Shown: positions 1 through 7,227, numbered from the stretch's first letter. The stretch: 28,121 nucleotides of DNA from an uncultured Acidaminococcus sp. (GCA_900770265.1 CAAGJR010000028.1:1-28121), one strand, 5' to 3'. Notes: generated from the sequence alone by a model not told the origin. Numbers and translations are program-made.

Positions 1-12
1 AACACCAACACT

Positions 13-39
13 GTAGGGGTCGATCGTTTTGATCGACCC
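13..39 (+). repeat. REP-like hairpin, short form (copy 1)
   Basis: GTAG (13-16) is followed directly by a perfect 9-bp stem, GGGTCGATC (17-25) and GATCGACCC (31-39), with a 5-nt GTTTT loop. It lies just beyond the 3' end of queT and may also stabilise the end of that transcript, although no T-run follows on the minus strand. It matches eight other GTAG-hairpin units in this window. A partner copy could lie left of the window edge. Confidence 0.7.
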
Positions 40-44
40 GCTCA

Positions 45-59
45 TCACTACCCACTAAA
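45..59 (+). repeat. YCACTAN heptad tandem repeat (two units)
   Basis: TCACTAC and CCACTAA stand next to each other. The same 7-bp unit recurs beside the other repeat clusters at 4654-4674, 16447-16481 and 17771-17791. The second unit contains the CTA that forms the queT stop codon TAG on the minus strand (55-57), so the repeat reaches into the end of that gene. Confidence 0.55.
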
Positions 60-534
60 TAATCTTTCTCTTCCGCAACACCCTCATCACCACGGGCCCC
101 AGCACGGTCACGCTGATAAGCTCGCCCAGGCCGATGTAGGCCATGGCGGCTCCCACGGACAAATCCGGGGGCAGGGCGGCCAGGTAGTACAGCTCCCCGC
201 CGATGAACAGCCCGTTGCTCACCACCGGCAGCAGGGACGCCAACCACACATTGGGGCACCAGTGCATGGGGAACACCCCCAAAAACGTGGCCAGGGTGCC
301 GATGACCATGTCCGTGATCCCGAAGGGGCTGCCGATGTTGGAAAGCAGGCAGCCCACGGTCAGCCCGGGCACCCACCGTTTGTCGTAGAACGCCAGCAGC
401 GTCAGACATTCCGAAATCCGTACCTGGATGGGGCCGTAGCTCAGCGGTGCCAAAAACATCGTCAGGGCTGCGTAGATGGCGGCCAAAAGGCCGTTCTGGA
501 ACAGCCCCACTTCTCCGGAGTACAGCTCCTTCAT
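55..534 (-). CDS. queT: QueT family queuosine-precursor transporter
   Basis: A 159-residue, very hydrophobic protein with about five predicted membrane segments. The N-terminal stretch ISECLTLLAF after the first helix, and the overall length, fit the QueT family. QueT proteins are thought to be substrate-binding (S) components of energy-coupling-factor importers for queuosine precursors such as preQ1. The start ATG overlaps the nadE stop codon (ATGA at 531-534), so translation is probably coupled to nadE and transcription comes from the nadE promoter. Many queT genes follow a preQ1 riboswitch; there is no room for one here. queA and tgt, which use the imported precursor, lie about 10 kb away in this window. 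The ECF energising subunits are not in the window. The family call is from sequence resemblance; the substrate is inferred. Confidence 0.85.
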   Translation of the reverse strand: MKELYSGEVGLFQNGLLAAIYAALTMFLAPLSYGPIQVRISECLTLLAFYDKRWVPGLTVGCLLSNIGSPFGITDMVIGTLATFLGVFPMHWCPNVWLASLLPVVSNGLFIGGELYYLAALPPDLSVGAAMAYIGLGELISVTVLGPVVMRVLRKRKII

Positions 535-2438
535 GCCTTCGCCCCCAGTACCTGTTCCTTCAAGGCCAGGTACTTCCGGGAATAATAGGCGGGCAGCTGG
601 CTTTCCCGCTGGTCATAGCCATAGGCCCGGCGGGACACGGCCAAAATGGGCGGCGCCTGGATCCGCTTGGCCACGGACAGGCCGCAGAACAGCTTCCACC
701 ACCGTTCCAGATCGGCAATGAAGTCTTTCGCCGTGGGGAACAGCCGGGCCACCAGGCCCTTTTCGCAGCCCAGGTGCTGTTCCAGGGTGCCGTCCACGTA
801 CCACTGCAGCAGTTCTTCGGGGCTGGTCTTGTTCCAGCTTTCCTCGAAGGCCTGGAGCAGGTAGTCATGGTACGGATACACCAGCGGGTCGCCGCCCTTG
901 CCCACGGTCTGGGCGGCGGACAGTTCCGCACTGGGTTTGATCTTGAAGATCTGGTCCGGGATGACTTCTTTATGGAACACTTCCTCGTTCAGGTACCGGC
1001 CCAGGTCGTACACCTGGTGTTTCCACAGGTCGCCGATGAGCGCCAGCACCCCGGCGATGTCCCCGTAGAACGTGGCATAGCCCACGGTCATCTCCGCCTT
1101 GTTGGAGTTGCAGCTGAACCCGCCGCCGAAAATGGAGGCCAGGCCGGCCAGCACCCGGGCACCCCGGTCCCGGGCCTGGATGTTCTCCGCCGCAAAGGAG
1201 GACACGGTCAGATGATTGTCGGCCCCGGTGCCGTAGTTGTGGATGGGGGTCTCGCTGAACTGGCGGATGGTGTGGTCCACCACTTCCTGGATGGGGATGA
1301 TGGTGTAGTTGGTTCCCAGGGCTTCGGCCATCTGCTGGGCCAGGCCTTTTGTCAGCGCCGAGTTGTACTGGCTGGGCATGTTCACCAGCAGCACGTTTTC
1401 GGGCCCCAGCACATCCACGTAGAACGCGGCGGTGACGGCGGAGTCGATACCCCCGGACACGCCGATGGTCATCTTCTTGATGCCCAGCTGCTGCAGGAAC
1501 GTGGCGGCCCCGTAGCGCAGGGCCGTGTAGAGTGCCTTCATGTCACTGGGTACGGGCTGCAGGCCCCGTGCGCCCCGGATTGCCCCGGTGTCGGGATCCC
1601 AGTGGGCTACCAGCAGGTCCTCTTCAAAGGCCGGGGAATCGGTGATGCTTTCTCCTTTGGCATCGTACATGCAGCTGCAGCCGTCGTAGGTGAACACGTC
1701 CTTGCCGTTGTTCTGGATGCCCACGTTGTTGCAGTACACCAGGGGGATGCCGTTCTGACTGGCCTGGCGCACGAACAGTTCGTGGCGCTTCCGGTTCTTC
1801 TGGTATGTGTAGGGAGAGCAGGACAGGTTGCACAAAATCTGGGCCCCGTTCTGCCGCAGCAGCTGCGGTACATTATAATGGTAGTTATCCGTCCAGCCGT
1901 CTTCGCACAGCAGCACCCCCAGCTTCACGGTGCGCCCCTTCAGGGTGACGGTGACGGGTTTTATCAGGTCCTCCATGGTGGTACCGGCAGGCATTTCCGG
2001 CAGCAGTTTGGCGGCACTGAAGAAGTACCGGGCATCGTCGAACTCCCGGTATTCGGGCAGGGAGGTCTTGCTGATGAACGGATAGGGCAGACCGCCCTTC
2101 TTCAGCTGGCCGTCCTGGGCTACGAACGCGACGTTGTACTTGCGCACCCGGCCGTCCTCGTTCACTTTGGACGGGTCCGTGGCGATGTTGCCGAAGGCCA
2201 CGCAGATGCCCTTCGTGGCGGCGATGATTTCCTTACCATAGGCTTCACAGTCGGCGATGAACGCCCGCTGTTCCCACAGATCGCCCAGCAGATATCCGGG
2301 CACCATGAGCTCGGGCAAAAGCAGCAGGTCCACGCCGGCTTTTTTTGCTTTCTCGATGGCCTCCAGGGCCTTTCGGGTATTGGCGGCCGGCTGGCCCGGC
2401 TTTACCTGGATCTGTGCACACGCAATTTTGATATCCAT
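531..2438 (-). CDS. nadE: Glutamine-dependent NAD+ synthetase
   Basis: This 635-residue two-domain enzyme makes NAD+ from deamido-NAD+ and ATP, using ammonia released from glutamine. The N-terminal nitrilase-type glutaminase domain (about residues 1-280) shows the catalytic triad Glu43 (LLLPELMVPGY), Lys124 (SKTSLPEY) and Cys178 (LLCEDGW). The C-terminal synthetase domain carries the PP-loop SGGIDSA at 328-334. Length matches the fused, glutamine-using class rather than the short ammonia-dependent class. The ATG at 2436-2438 has a GGAG ribosome site (2449-2452) ten bases upstream. It is the first gene of a two-gene operon with queT and is transcribed divergently from thrC across a 200-bp gap. 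Its GC-rich sequence leaves long open frames on the opposite strand, which I regard as shadows. Confidence 0.96.
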   Translation of the reverse strand: MDIKIACAQIQVKPGQPAANTRKALEAIEKAKKAGVDLLLLPELMVPGYLLGDLWEQRAFIADCEAYGKEIIAATKGICVAFGNIATDPSKVNEDGRVRKYNVAFVAQDGQLKKGGLPYPFISKTSLPEYREFDDARYFFSAAKLLPEMPAGTTMEDLIKPVTVTLKGRTVKLGVLLCEDGWTDNYHYNVPQLLRQNGAQILCNLSCSPYTYQKNRKRHELFVRQASQNGIPLVYCNNVGIQNNGKDVFTYDGCSCMYDAKGESITDSPAFEEDLLVAHWDPDTGAIRGARGLQPVPSDMKALYTALRYGAATFLQQLGIKKMTIGVSGGIDSAVTAAFYVDVLGPENVLLVNMPSQYNSALTKGLAQQMAEALGTNYTIIPIQEVVDHTIRQFSETPIHNYGTGADNHLTVSSFAAENIQARDRGARVLAGLASIFGGGFSCNSNKAEMTVGYATFYGDIAGVLALIGDLWKHQVYDLGRYLNEEVFHKEVIPDQIFKIKPSAELSAAQTVGKGGDPLVYPYHDYLLQAFEESWNKTSPEELLQWYVDGTLEQHLGCEKGLVARLFPTAKDFIADLERWWKLFCGLSVAKRIQAPPILAVSRRAYGYDQRESQLPAYYSRKYLALKEQVLGAKA

Positions 2439-2491
2439 TTGTTTCTCGCTCCATAAATTGATATAATAACAGGATGAAATTACTTGGTTCC

Positions 2492-2520
2492 ATTATAACA
2501 AATGGGGGAGAGATAGGAAA
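2492..2520 (-). promoter_or_regulatory. Probable sigma-70 promoter for nadE-queT
   Basis: Reading the minus strand, a perfect TATAAT lies at 2497-2492. Seventeen bases upstream is TTTCCT (2520-2515), a poor -35. Transcription would start near 2485, leaving a leader of about 46 nt before the nadE ATG. The -10 box is strong but the -35 matches only three of six consensus positions. Confidence 0.55.
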
Positions 2521-2578
2521 GCACGGCCCCGGGGAACCGGCCGATATTCGAACAAAGTAAAAAATACAGGCGTAAATG

Positions 2579-2607
2579 TTGCGTATATACAAGGGTTATG
2601 CTATGAT
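2579..2607 (+). promoter_or_regulatory. Sigma-70 promoter for thrC
   Basis: TTGCGT (2579-2584), a 17-bp spacer and TATGAT (2602-2607) form a near-consensus promoter. The predicted start point is near 2614, giving a short leader of about 25 nt before the chosen thrC start at 2640. The ATG at 2619 lies only about five bases from that start point and has no ribosome site. Confidence 0.75.
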
Positions 2608-2639
2608 ACCATTGCGATATGCAGAAAGTAGGGGGGACT

Positions 2640-4142
2640 ATGTTATACATTAGTACGAGAGGGAAAACGGATATGGTGAGCTCGGCTCACGCGATTTCGA
2701 ACGGATTGGCTGCGGACGGCGGGCTGTTTGTGCCCAAGGAATTCCCGCCCATCAGCCCGGCGGAGATCGACGCTATGCGGGAACAGCCGTACAGCGCCCG
2801 TGCCCTGACGGTGCTGGCCCGTTTCCTGACGGACTACAGCGAAGAAGAACTGCGGAATTGTGTGGAAACGGCCTACAGCAAAGAACGGTTCGGAGATTTT
2901 CCGGCACCGCTGCATCCGTTGAAGGACAACCTGGATGTACTGGAACTGTGGCATGGTCCCACCTGTGCGTTCAAGGACATGGCCCTGCAGATCCTGCCGC
3001 TGTTTTTGACCAAGGCGGTACAGAAGACCGGGGAACAGAAGAAACTGGTGATCCTGGTGGCTACGTCCGGGGATACCGGCAAGGCAGCCATGGCCGGGTT
3101 CGCTGATGTGCCCGACACGGAAGTGATTGTATTCTATCCCCAGGAAGGGGTCAGCGACATCCAGAAGCTGCAGATGATCACCCAGCGGGGCCAGAACGTG
3201 CACGCGGTGGCCGTGGAAGGCAACTTCGACGATGCCCAGACCGGCGTGAAGGTGCTGTTCGGCAGCAAGCCCCTGGCGGAAGAACTGCAGGAACACGGCT
3301 GTGCCTTCTCCTCTGCCAACTCCATCAACTGGGGCCGTCTGGTACCCCAGATCGTGTACTACTTCAGCGCCTATGCCGATGCCGTGAACAGCGGCCGGAT
3401 CGAGAACGGGGCCCCGGTGAACTTCGCCGTGCCCACCGGCAACTTCGGCGATATCCTGGCCGGGTTCTATGCGAAACTCATGGGCCTGCCGGTGCACAAA
3501 TTCATCTGCGCCTCCAACAGCAACAACGTGCTGACGGACTTCATCAACACGGGCGTGTACAACCGGAAGCGTCCGTTCCACAAGACCATTTCCCCGTCCA
3601 TGGACATCCTGGTGTCCAGCAACCTGGAACGGCTGCTGTTCGAAGAAACGGACCACGATGCTGCCCAGGTGGCTGCCTGGATGAAGGAACTGAACGAAAA
3701 GGGCGAGTACAAGGTCGGCGTGGAACTGCAGAACAAGATCCTGAAGGACTTCTTCGGCACCTGGGTGGACGAAGTGGAAACCCGGGAGACCATCGGGGAT
3801 GTGTTCAACAACTACGGCTATGTGATGGATCCCCATACGGCAGTGGCCTACAAGGCCATGGAGAAATACCGCCTCATGACCAGCGACGATACGTACAGCA
3901 TCGTGCTGAGCACGGCCAGCCCGTTCAAGTTCAATGATGTGGTGCTGCAATCCATCAACCCGGACGAATTCGAAGGCAAGAAACTGGATCCCTTCGCCGC
4001 CATGGAAGAGCTGAGCAAGGAAGCCAAGATGCCCATCCCCCGGAGCATGGAAGAACTGCCGACCCTGGAAAAACGCCAGAGCGACGTGGTGGAAAAGACC
4101 CAGATGGAAGCAGAAGTAAAGAAAGTGCTGGGGCTGGAATAA
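2640..4142 (+). CDS. thrC: Threonine synthase
   Basis: A 500-residue PLP enzyme that converts O-phosphohomoserine to threonine, the last step of threonine biosynthesis. The N-terminus MLYISTRG is typical of the long (E. coli and yeast-like) threonine synthases. The PLP-binding lysine is Lys112 in CAFKDMALQ, and the phosphate-binding loop is SGDTGKAA (143-150). I chose the ATG at 2640 rather than one at 2619: a purine-rich AGGGGGG site (about 2629-2636) sits at the right distance only for 2640, and the extra seven residues of the longer form are not family-like. It has its own promoter and terminator, so it appears monocistronic. The other homoserine-pathway genes are not in the window. Confidence 0.96.
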   Translation: MLYISTRGKTDMVSSAHAISNGLAADGGLFVPKEFPPISPAEIDAMREQPYSARALTVLARFLTDYSEEELRNCVETAYSKERFGDFPAPLHPLKDNLDVLELWHGPTCAFKDMALQILPLFLTKAVQKTGEQKKLVILVATSGDTGKAAMAGFADVPDTEVIVFYPQEGVSDIQKLQMITQRGQNVHAVAVEGNFDDAQTGVKVLFGSKPLAEELQEHGCAFSSANSINWGRLVPQIVYYFSAYADAVNSGRIENGAPVNFAVPTGNFGDILAGFYAKLMGLPVHKFICASNSNNVLTDFINTGVYNRKRPFHKTISPSMDILVSSNLERLLFEETDHDAAQVAAWMKELNEKGEYKVGVELQNKILKDFFGTWVDEVETRETIGDVFNNYGYVMDPHTAVAYKAMEKYRLMTSDDTYSIVLSTASPFKFNDVVLQSINPDEFEGKKLDPFAAMEELSKEAKMPIPRSMEELPTLEKRQSDVVEKTQMEAEVKKVLGLE

Positions 4143-4175
4143 AACAGCGTCCTGCGCAAAACGTCATACGTCATA

Positions 4176-4209
4176 CGCCGATGGTGAAAAACGCCATCGG
4201 CGTTTTTTT
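4176..4209 (+). terminator. Intrinsic terminator after thrC
   Basis: A 9-bp stem, CGCCGATGG (4176-4184) and CCATCGGCG (4194-4202), is followed by seven T residues (4203-4209). It begins 33 bases after the thrC stop codon. Confidence 0.92.
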
Positions 4210-4218
4210 GATGGGCAG

Positions 4219-4275
4219 AACCCACCACCATTGCGCTGACGCGCAACGGTCCCCCGCCCTTGAAAAGGGCGGATA
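4219..4275 (+). repeat. Palindromic repeat family 2, copy 1
   Basis: The arm AACCCACCACCA (4219-4230) is followed by a hairpin TTGCGC-TGAC-GCGCAA (4231-4246), then GGTCCC and a second hairpin CCGCCCTTGAAAAGGGCGG, ending in ATA. The same outer sequence recurs inverted at 4383-4433 and direct at 16178-16232, each with a different central hairpin. Function is unknown. It directly follows the thrC terminator. Confidence 0.75.
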
Positions 4276-4382
4276 TCCTTGTTATCGATGGTTTGACGTT
4301 TCTTGTCGATAAAAGCATCTATCAACCATACATTTGTTGATTTCAAATTGGAAATAAGCAACGCAGCACCCCGCTTCACGAT
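4276..4382. other. AT-rich core between inverted family-2 repeats
   Basis: About 107 bp, clearly more AT-rich than its surroundings, enclosed by two inverted copies of the family-2 palindrome. It contains small internal inverted repeats (TTATCGA against TCGATAA, and ATGGTTTGA against TCAACCAT). It holds no credible gene: open frames here read through the palindromes and have no ribosome site. The arrangement resembles a miniature inverted-repeat element, but no target-site duplication was identified. Confidence 0.4.
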
Positions 4383-4433
4383 TATCCGCCCTTTTCAAGG
4401 GCGGGGGACCAGCCGTATGGCTGGTGGTGGGTT
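4383..4433 (-). repeat. Palindromic repeat family 2, copy 2 (inverted)
   Basis: The reverse complement reads AACCCACCACCA, then GCC-ATAC-GGC, TGGTCCC and the CCGCCCTTGAAAAGGGCGG hairpin. The central hairpin differs completely from copy 1 yet still pairs (ACCAGCC with GGCTGGT), so structure rather than sequence is kept. Confidence 0.75.
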
Positions 4434-4466
4434 CTAATACAGGCAGCCCGCTCCCGGACCTGGGAC

Positions 4467-4518
4467 GGGCGCACCGGGCGATATTTTGCCTTCGGCAAAA
4501 ATCTTGGTGCGCCCCTAC
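4467..4518 (-). repeat. REP-like element, long form (copy 2)
   Basis: Outer stem GGGCGCACC/GGTGCGCCC, conserved strand GGGCGATA, inner stem TTTTGCC-TTC-GGCAAAA, strand ATCTT, then CTAC (GTAG on the minus strand) at 4515-4518. It forms an inward-facing pair with the element at 4549-4597, separated by about 30 nt. Confidence 0.8.
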
Positions 4519-4548
4519 GGATTGTATTCGTACAAACGTGGTTGCACC

Positions 4549-4597
4549 GTAGGGGTTTACCAAGACCGGCCGTTAGGCCGTGTCGCCCGGTAGACCC
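4549..4597 (+). repeat. REP-like element, long form (copy 3)
   Basis: GTAG (4549-4552) is followed by the outer stem GGGTTTACC/GGTAGACCC with one mismatch, the strand AAGAC, an inner CGGCC-GTTA-GGCCG hairpin and TGTCGCCC. Both stems differ in sequence from the neighbouring copy at 4467 while retaining pairing and the conserved strands. Confidence 0.8.
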
Positions 4598-4653
4598 GCC
4601 AAGCAACGTACCTTTCGACCGAAGTGTCACAAAGGCAGGCTGTCGCCCAGCGG

Positions 4654-4674
4654 CCACTACCCACTACCCACTCG
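4654..4674 (+). repeat. YCACTAN heptad tandem repeat (three units)
   Basis: CCACTAC, CCACTAC and CCACTCG in tandem, at the promoter-proximal edge of the repeat cluster upstream of the hydrogenase gene. Confidence 0.6.
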
Positions 4675-4718
4675 CATAAGCAAAATAGCCTACGCTATAT
4701 AAGGAAAAATGTATGCTA

Positions 4719-4740
4719 AACTGTAACGTTTGTTGCAGTT
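4719..4740. promoter_or_regulatory. Inverted repeat upstream of hydrogenase gene
   Basis: AACTGTAAC (4719-4727) and GTTGCAGTT (4732-4740) pair over nine positions with one G-T wobble and a GTTT loop. It sits about 20 bp upstream of the presumed -35 of the hydrogenase promoter. It could be an operator or the remains of a terminator; I cannot assign a regulator. Confidence 0.3.
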
Positions 4741-4758
4741 TTACACAAAAATATACAG

Positions 4759-4795
4759 TTGCCTCCTTATTTTTTCTAAGAAAATATGATATGAT
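4759..4795 (+). promoter_or_regulatory. Probable promoter for the hydrogenase gene
   Basis: TTGCCT (4759-4764) lies upstream of two overlapping TATGAT boxes (4785-4790 and 4790-4795). The spacing from TTGCCT (20 or 25 bp) is longer than ideal, so the -35 assignment is unsure. The AT-rich setting and a leader of about 50 nt fit a promoter here. Confidence 0.45.
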
Positions 4796-4848
4796 AAAGG
4801 GCATGTAGATTGATCGTTATATCTTTTTGATTCAAAGGGGAGCAAAAG

Positions 4849-6363
4849 ATGGAAGTCACTGTAATTACCAACATCAGACGGAAAGTGTTGACCATGCTGT
4901 CTAAAATGGCCTACGACGGGAATCTGCCGGATCATGTGTATGACATCCTGCAGATCGTCAACGAAAACACTCCGCGGACTCGGTGCTGCGTACATAAAGA
5001 GAGAGCAGTCCTGAAGGAACGGATCTGTGTAGCCCTGGGTGTGGACACCGATATGAACATCATCGATGCCGCCAACAAGGCCATCAGCGAACCGGTGGAC
5101 CGGACCCAGCACGTGATCGCCGTACTGCCGGAAGGCTGCTCTGCCTGCCCGGTGAACAAGTACATGATCACCGACGTGTGCCGCCGCTGCCTGACCCACC
5201 GCTGCATGAACGGGTGCCCCAAGAAGGCCATTTCCGTGTACCAGGGCCGTGCCCACATCGACTATGATATGTGCATCGAATGCGGCAACTGCAAACGGGC
5301 CTGCCCCTACGGCGCTGTGGTGGAAATCGCCCGGCCCTGCGAAAATGCCTGCAAGGTGCATGCCCTGCATACCGGTGCCAACAAGAAGGCAGAAATCGAC
5401 AAGAACATCTGTGTGGAATGCGGTGCCTGCCGTGGGGCCTGCCCCTTCGGCGCCATCGAGGAACGGAGCCACATCGTCCAACTGATCCAGGCCATCAAGA
5501 GCGGCAAGGAAGTGGTGGCTCTGCTGGCACCTTCCTTCGTGGGCCAGTTCGGCCTGAAGGTACAGCCGGGCCAAATTGTGAAGGCCTGCAAGGAACTGGG
5601 CTTCTCCACCGTGAAGGAAGTGGCCGTGGGGGCCGATATGACCGCCATCGCCGAAGCCGAGGAATTCCTGGAAAAGGTGCCCACGGGCAAACAGAAGGTC
5701 ATGACCAGCTCCTGCTGCCCGGCTTTCGTGGCTACGGTGAAACGCCATGCTCCGGAACTGGCCGACTGCATCTCTGACGCGGTGTCCCCCATGGTTGCCC
5801 GCAGCAAACTGGAGAAGCACAACCATCCCGGTGCCCTGACCTGCTTCATCGGGCCCTGCATCGCCAAGAAGGTGGAAGCCCGGGAGCATCCGGAAGACAT
5901 CGATTTCGTGCTGACGTTCGAAGAACTGAAGTGCATGATGGACAGCCGGGACATCGACCCGGCCAAGTGCGAAGTGGATTCTTTCCACGCCGCTTCCTCT
6001 GCAGACGGCTGCGGTTTCCCGCAGGCTGCCGGCGTGACCCAGGCTGTGAAGGACTATGTGAAGGAAACCCATCCGGACGTGGATGTGGATGCCCTGAAGA
6101 CCGTGTATTGCAATGGGCTGGAAGAATGCCTGTCCACGCTGAAGGATATCGAAGCCGGCAAGCTGGATGTCCAGTATATGGAAGGCATGGCCTGCCAGAA
6201 GGGCTGCCTGAACGGACCGGGCGCTTTGACGGAACCGGGCCTGACCCGCGTGCTGCTGAAACGGTTCGCCGGGACCACCCAGGCCACGTCTTCTGCCGAC
6301 ATCAAAATGGCCATGGACGGCGTGAAGAACGTGGATATGGAACGGGTATATTTGCGCAAATAA
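4849..6363 (+). CDS. [FeFe] hydrogenase, group B-like, monomeric
   Basis: A 504-residue cytoplasmic protein likely to interconvert protons and H2 with reduced ferredoxin. The catalytic H-cluster motifs are present: TSSCCP (Cys289, Cys290), GPCIAKK (Cys337) and MACQKGC (Cys449, Cys453). P1 is TSSCCPAF and P2 is GPCIAKKVE rather than the group A consensus, which points to the group B family. Ahead of it lie two classical 4Fe-4S sets (Cys142/145/148/152 and Cys188/191/194/198) and extra cysteines at 46, 47, 97, 100, 111, 114, 119, 123, 164 and 168 that probably bind more clusters. Start ATG 4849 follows AAGGGGAG (4835-4842). It is a single gene between a repeat cluster and yebC. Maturation genes hydEFG are not in the window. 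Physiological direction and partner are inferred. Confidence 0.88.
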   Translation: MEVTVITNIRRKVLTMLSKMAYDGNLPDHVYDILQIVNENTPRTRCCVHKERAVLKERICVALGVDTDMNIIDAANKAISEPVDRTQHVIAVLPEGCSACPVNKYMITDVCRRCLTHRCMNGCPKKAISVYQGRAHIDYDMCIECGNCKRACPYGAVVEIARPCENACKVHALHTGANKKAEIDKNICVECGACRGACPFGAIEERSHIVQLIQAIKSGKEVVALLAPSFVGQFGLKVQPGQIVKACKELGFSTVKEVAVGADMTAIAEAEEFLEKVPTGKQKVMTSSCCPAFVATVKRHAPELADCISDAVSPMVARSKLEKHNHPGALTCFIGPCIAKKVEAREHPEDIDFVLTFEELKCMMDSRDIDPAKCEVDSFHAASSADGCGFPQAAGVTQAVKDYVKETHPDVDVDALKTVYCNGLEECLSTLKDIEAGKLDVQYMEGMACQKGCLNGPGALTEPGLTRVLLKRFAGTTQATSSADIKMAMDGVKNVDMERVYLRK

Positions 6364-6380
6364 CTAGAGTGTGATAAAAT
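6352..6380 (+). promoter_or_regulatory. Probable sigma-70 promoter for yebC
   Basis: TTGCGC (6352-6357), a 17-bp spacer and TAAAAT (6375-6380). The -35 lies within the last codons of the hydrogenase gene. The predicted start point (near 6387) falls inside the left arm of the inverted repeat at 6382-6422. Confidence 0.55.
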
Positions 6381-6381
6381 A

Positions 6382-6427
6382 GCCGGGTATGAGTACGTTG
6401 AAAACAGGGCTCCATACCCGGCGTTTT
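6382..6427 (+). terminator. Hairpin and short T-run after hydrogenase gene
   Basis: A perfect 10-bp stem, GCCGGGTATG (6382-6391) and CATACCCGGC (6413-6422), with a 21-nt loop and then GTTTTC. The T-run is short, so termination may be partial. It overlaps the presumed yebC promoter region. Confidence 0.55.
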
Positions 6428-6452
6428 CGAATTTATGTAGGAGGAATCTAGA

Positions 6453-7184
6453 ATGTCAGGACATTCCAAGTGGGCGAACATCAAATTTAAAAAAGGCAAA
6501 GCAGATGCGCTGCGTGGGAAGATCACCACGAAGATCGGCAGAGAAATCACCATCGCTGTACGTATGGGAGGCCCTGATCCTACTGGTAATATGAGACTGA
6601 AACTGGCTTTGTCCAAGGCCAAAGCCAACAACATCCCCAAGGACAACATCAAGAGAGCCATTGCCAAAGGGCAGGGCGCTACCGAAGGGTCCAACTACGA
6701 ACAGATCACGTATGAAGGCTACGGCCCCGCCGGCGTGGCCATCATGGTCAGCGCTCTGACGGACAACCGGAACCGTACGGCTGCCGATGTGCGGCACGTG
6801 TTCTCCAAGGGCGGGAACATGGGCGAATCCGGCTGCGTAAGCTGGATGTTCAAGAACAAGGGCGTGTTCACGGTGGAAAAGGAAGGGGCTCCTTCCGAGG
6901 ACGAAGTGATGGAAGTGGCTCTGGAAGCCGGGGCAGAAGATATGCAGACCCTGGACGATGCCTATGAGATCACCACCGCTCCGGAAGACTACGATGCCGT
7001 GGAAAAGGCCCTGGCCGACCACAACATCGACGTGGCCATGAGCGAACTGTCCCTGATCCCGGACAACACCATCGCTGTGACCGGGGAAGATGCAGAAAAA
7101 GTCCAGAACATGATCGATGCTTTCAACGATCTGGACGACGTGCAGGACGTTTATACGAACGCTGACCTGCCGGATGAAGAATAA
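6453..7184 (+). CDS. yebC: YebC/PmpR family protein
   Basis: A 243-residue protein of the YebC family, whose N-terminus MSGHSKWANIKFKKGKAD is diagnostic. Members have been described as DNA-binding transcription regulators (PmpR) and, more recently, as translation factors that relieve ribosome stalling; sequence alone does not separate these roles. Length is normal. The ATG at 6453 follows a clear AGGAGG site. It stands directly upstream of ruvC, a neighbourhood seen in many bacteria, although here a terminator separates the two. The acidic C-terminal third (ending NADLPDEE) is typical of the family. Confidence 0.95.
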   Translation: MSGHSKWANIKFKKGKADALRGKITTKIGREITIAVRMGGPDPTGNMRLKLALSKAKANNIPKDNIKRAIAKGQGATEGSNYEQITYEGYGPAGVAIMVSALTDNRNRTAADVRHVFSKGGNMGESGCVSWMFKNKGVFTVEKEGAPSEDEVMEVALEAGAEDMQTLDDAYEITTAPEDYDAVEKALADHNIDVAMSELSLIPDNTIAVTGEDAEKVQNMIDAFNDLDDVQDVYTNADLPDEE

Positions 7185-7227
7185 GGGGTGCGTGCCGAAT
7201 AAGGCATCCCGGGAGACCATAAGGCCG

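Noticed and set aside
531..560. preQ1 riboswitch before queT
   Set aside because: The queT start overlaps the nadE stop, and the upstream sequence is nadE coding sequence.
447..2456. A 669-codon open frame on the plus strand opposite nadE
   Set aside because: Same codon-bias effect; the protein has no recognisable domain and nadE is unambiguous.
4164..4657. Several overlapping minus-strand open frames in the thrC-hydrogenase gap
   Set aside because: They translate through the palindromic repeats, lack ribosome sites and change with repeat content; no family resemblance.
4719..4760. Rex-type redox operator before the hydrogenase gene
   Set aside because: An inverted repeat is present, but its arms do not match the TTGTGAA/TTCACAA-type Rex consensus.
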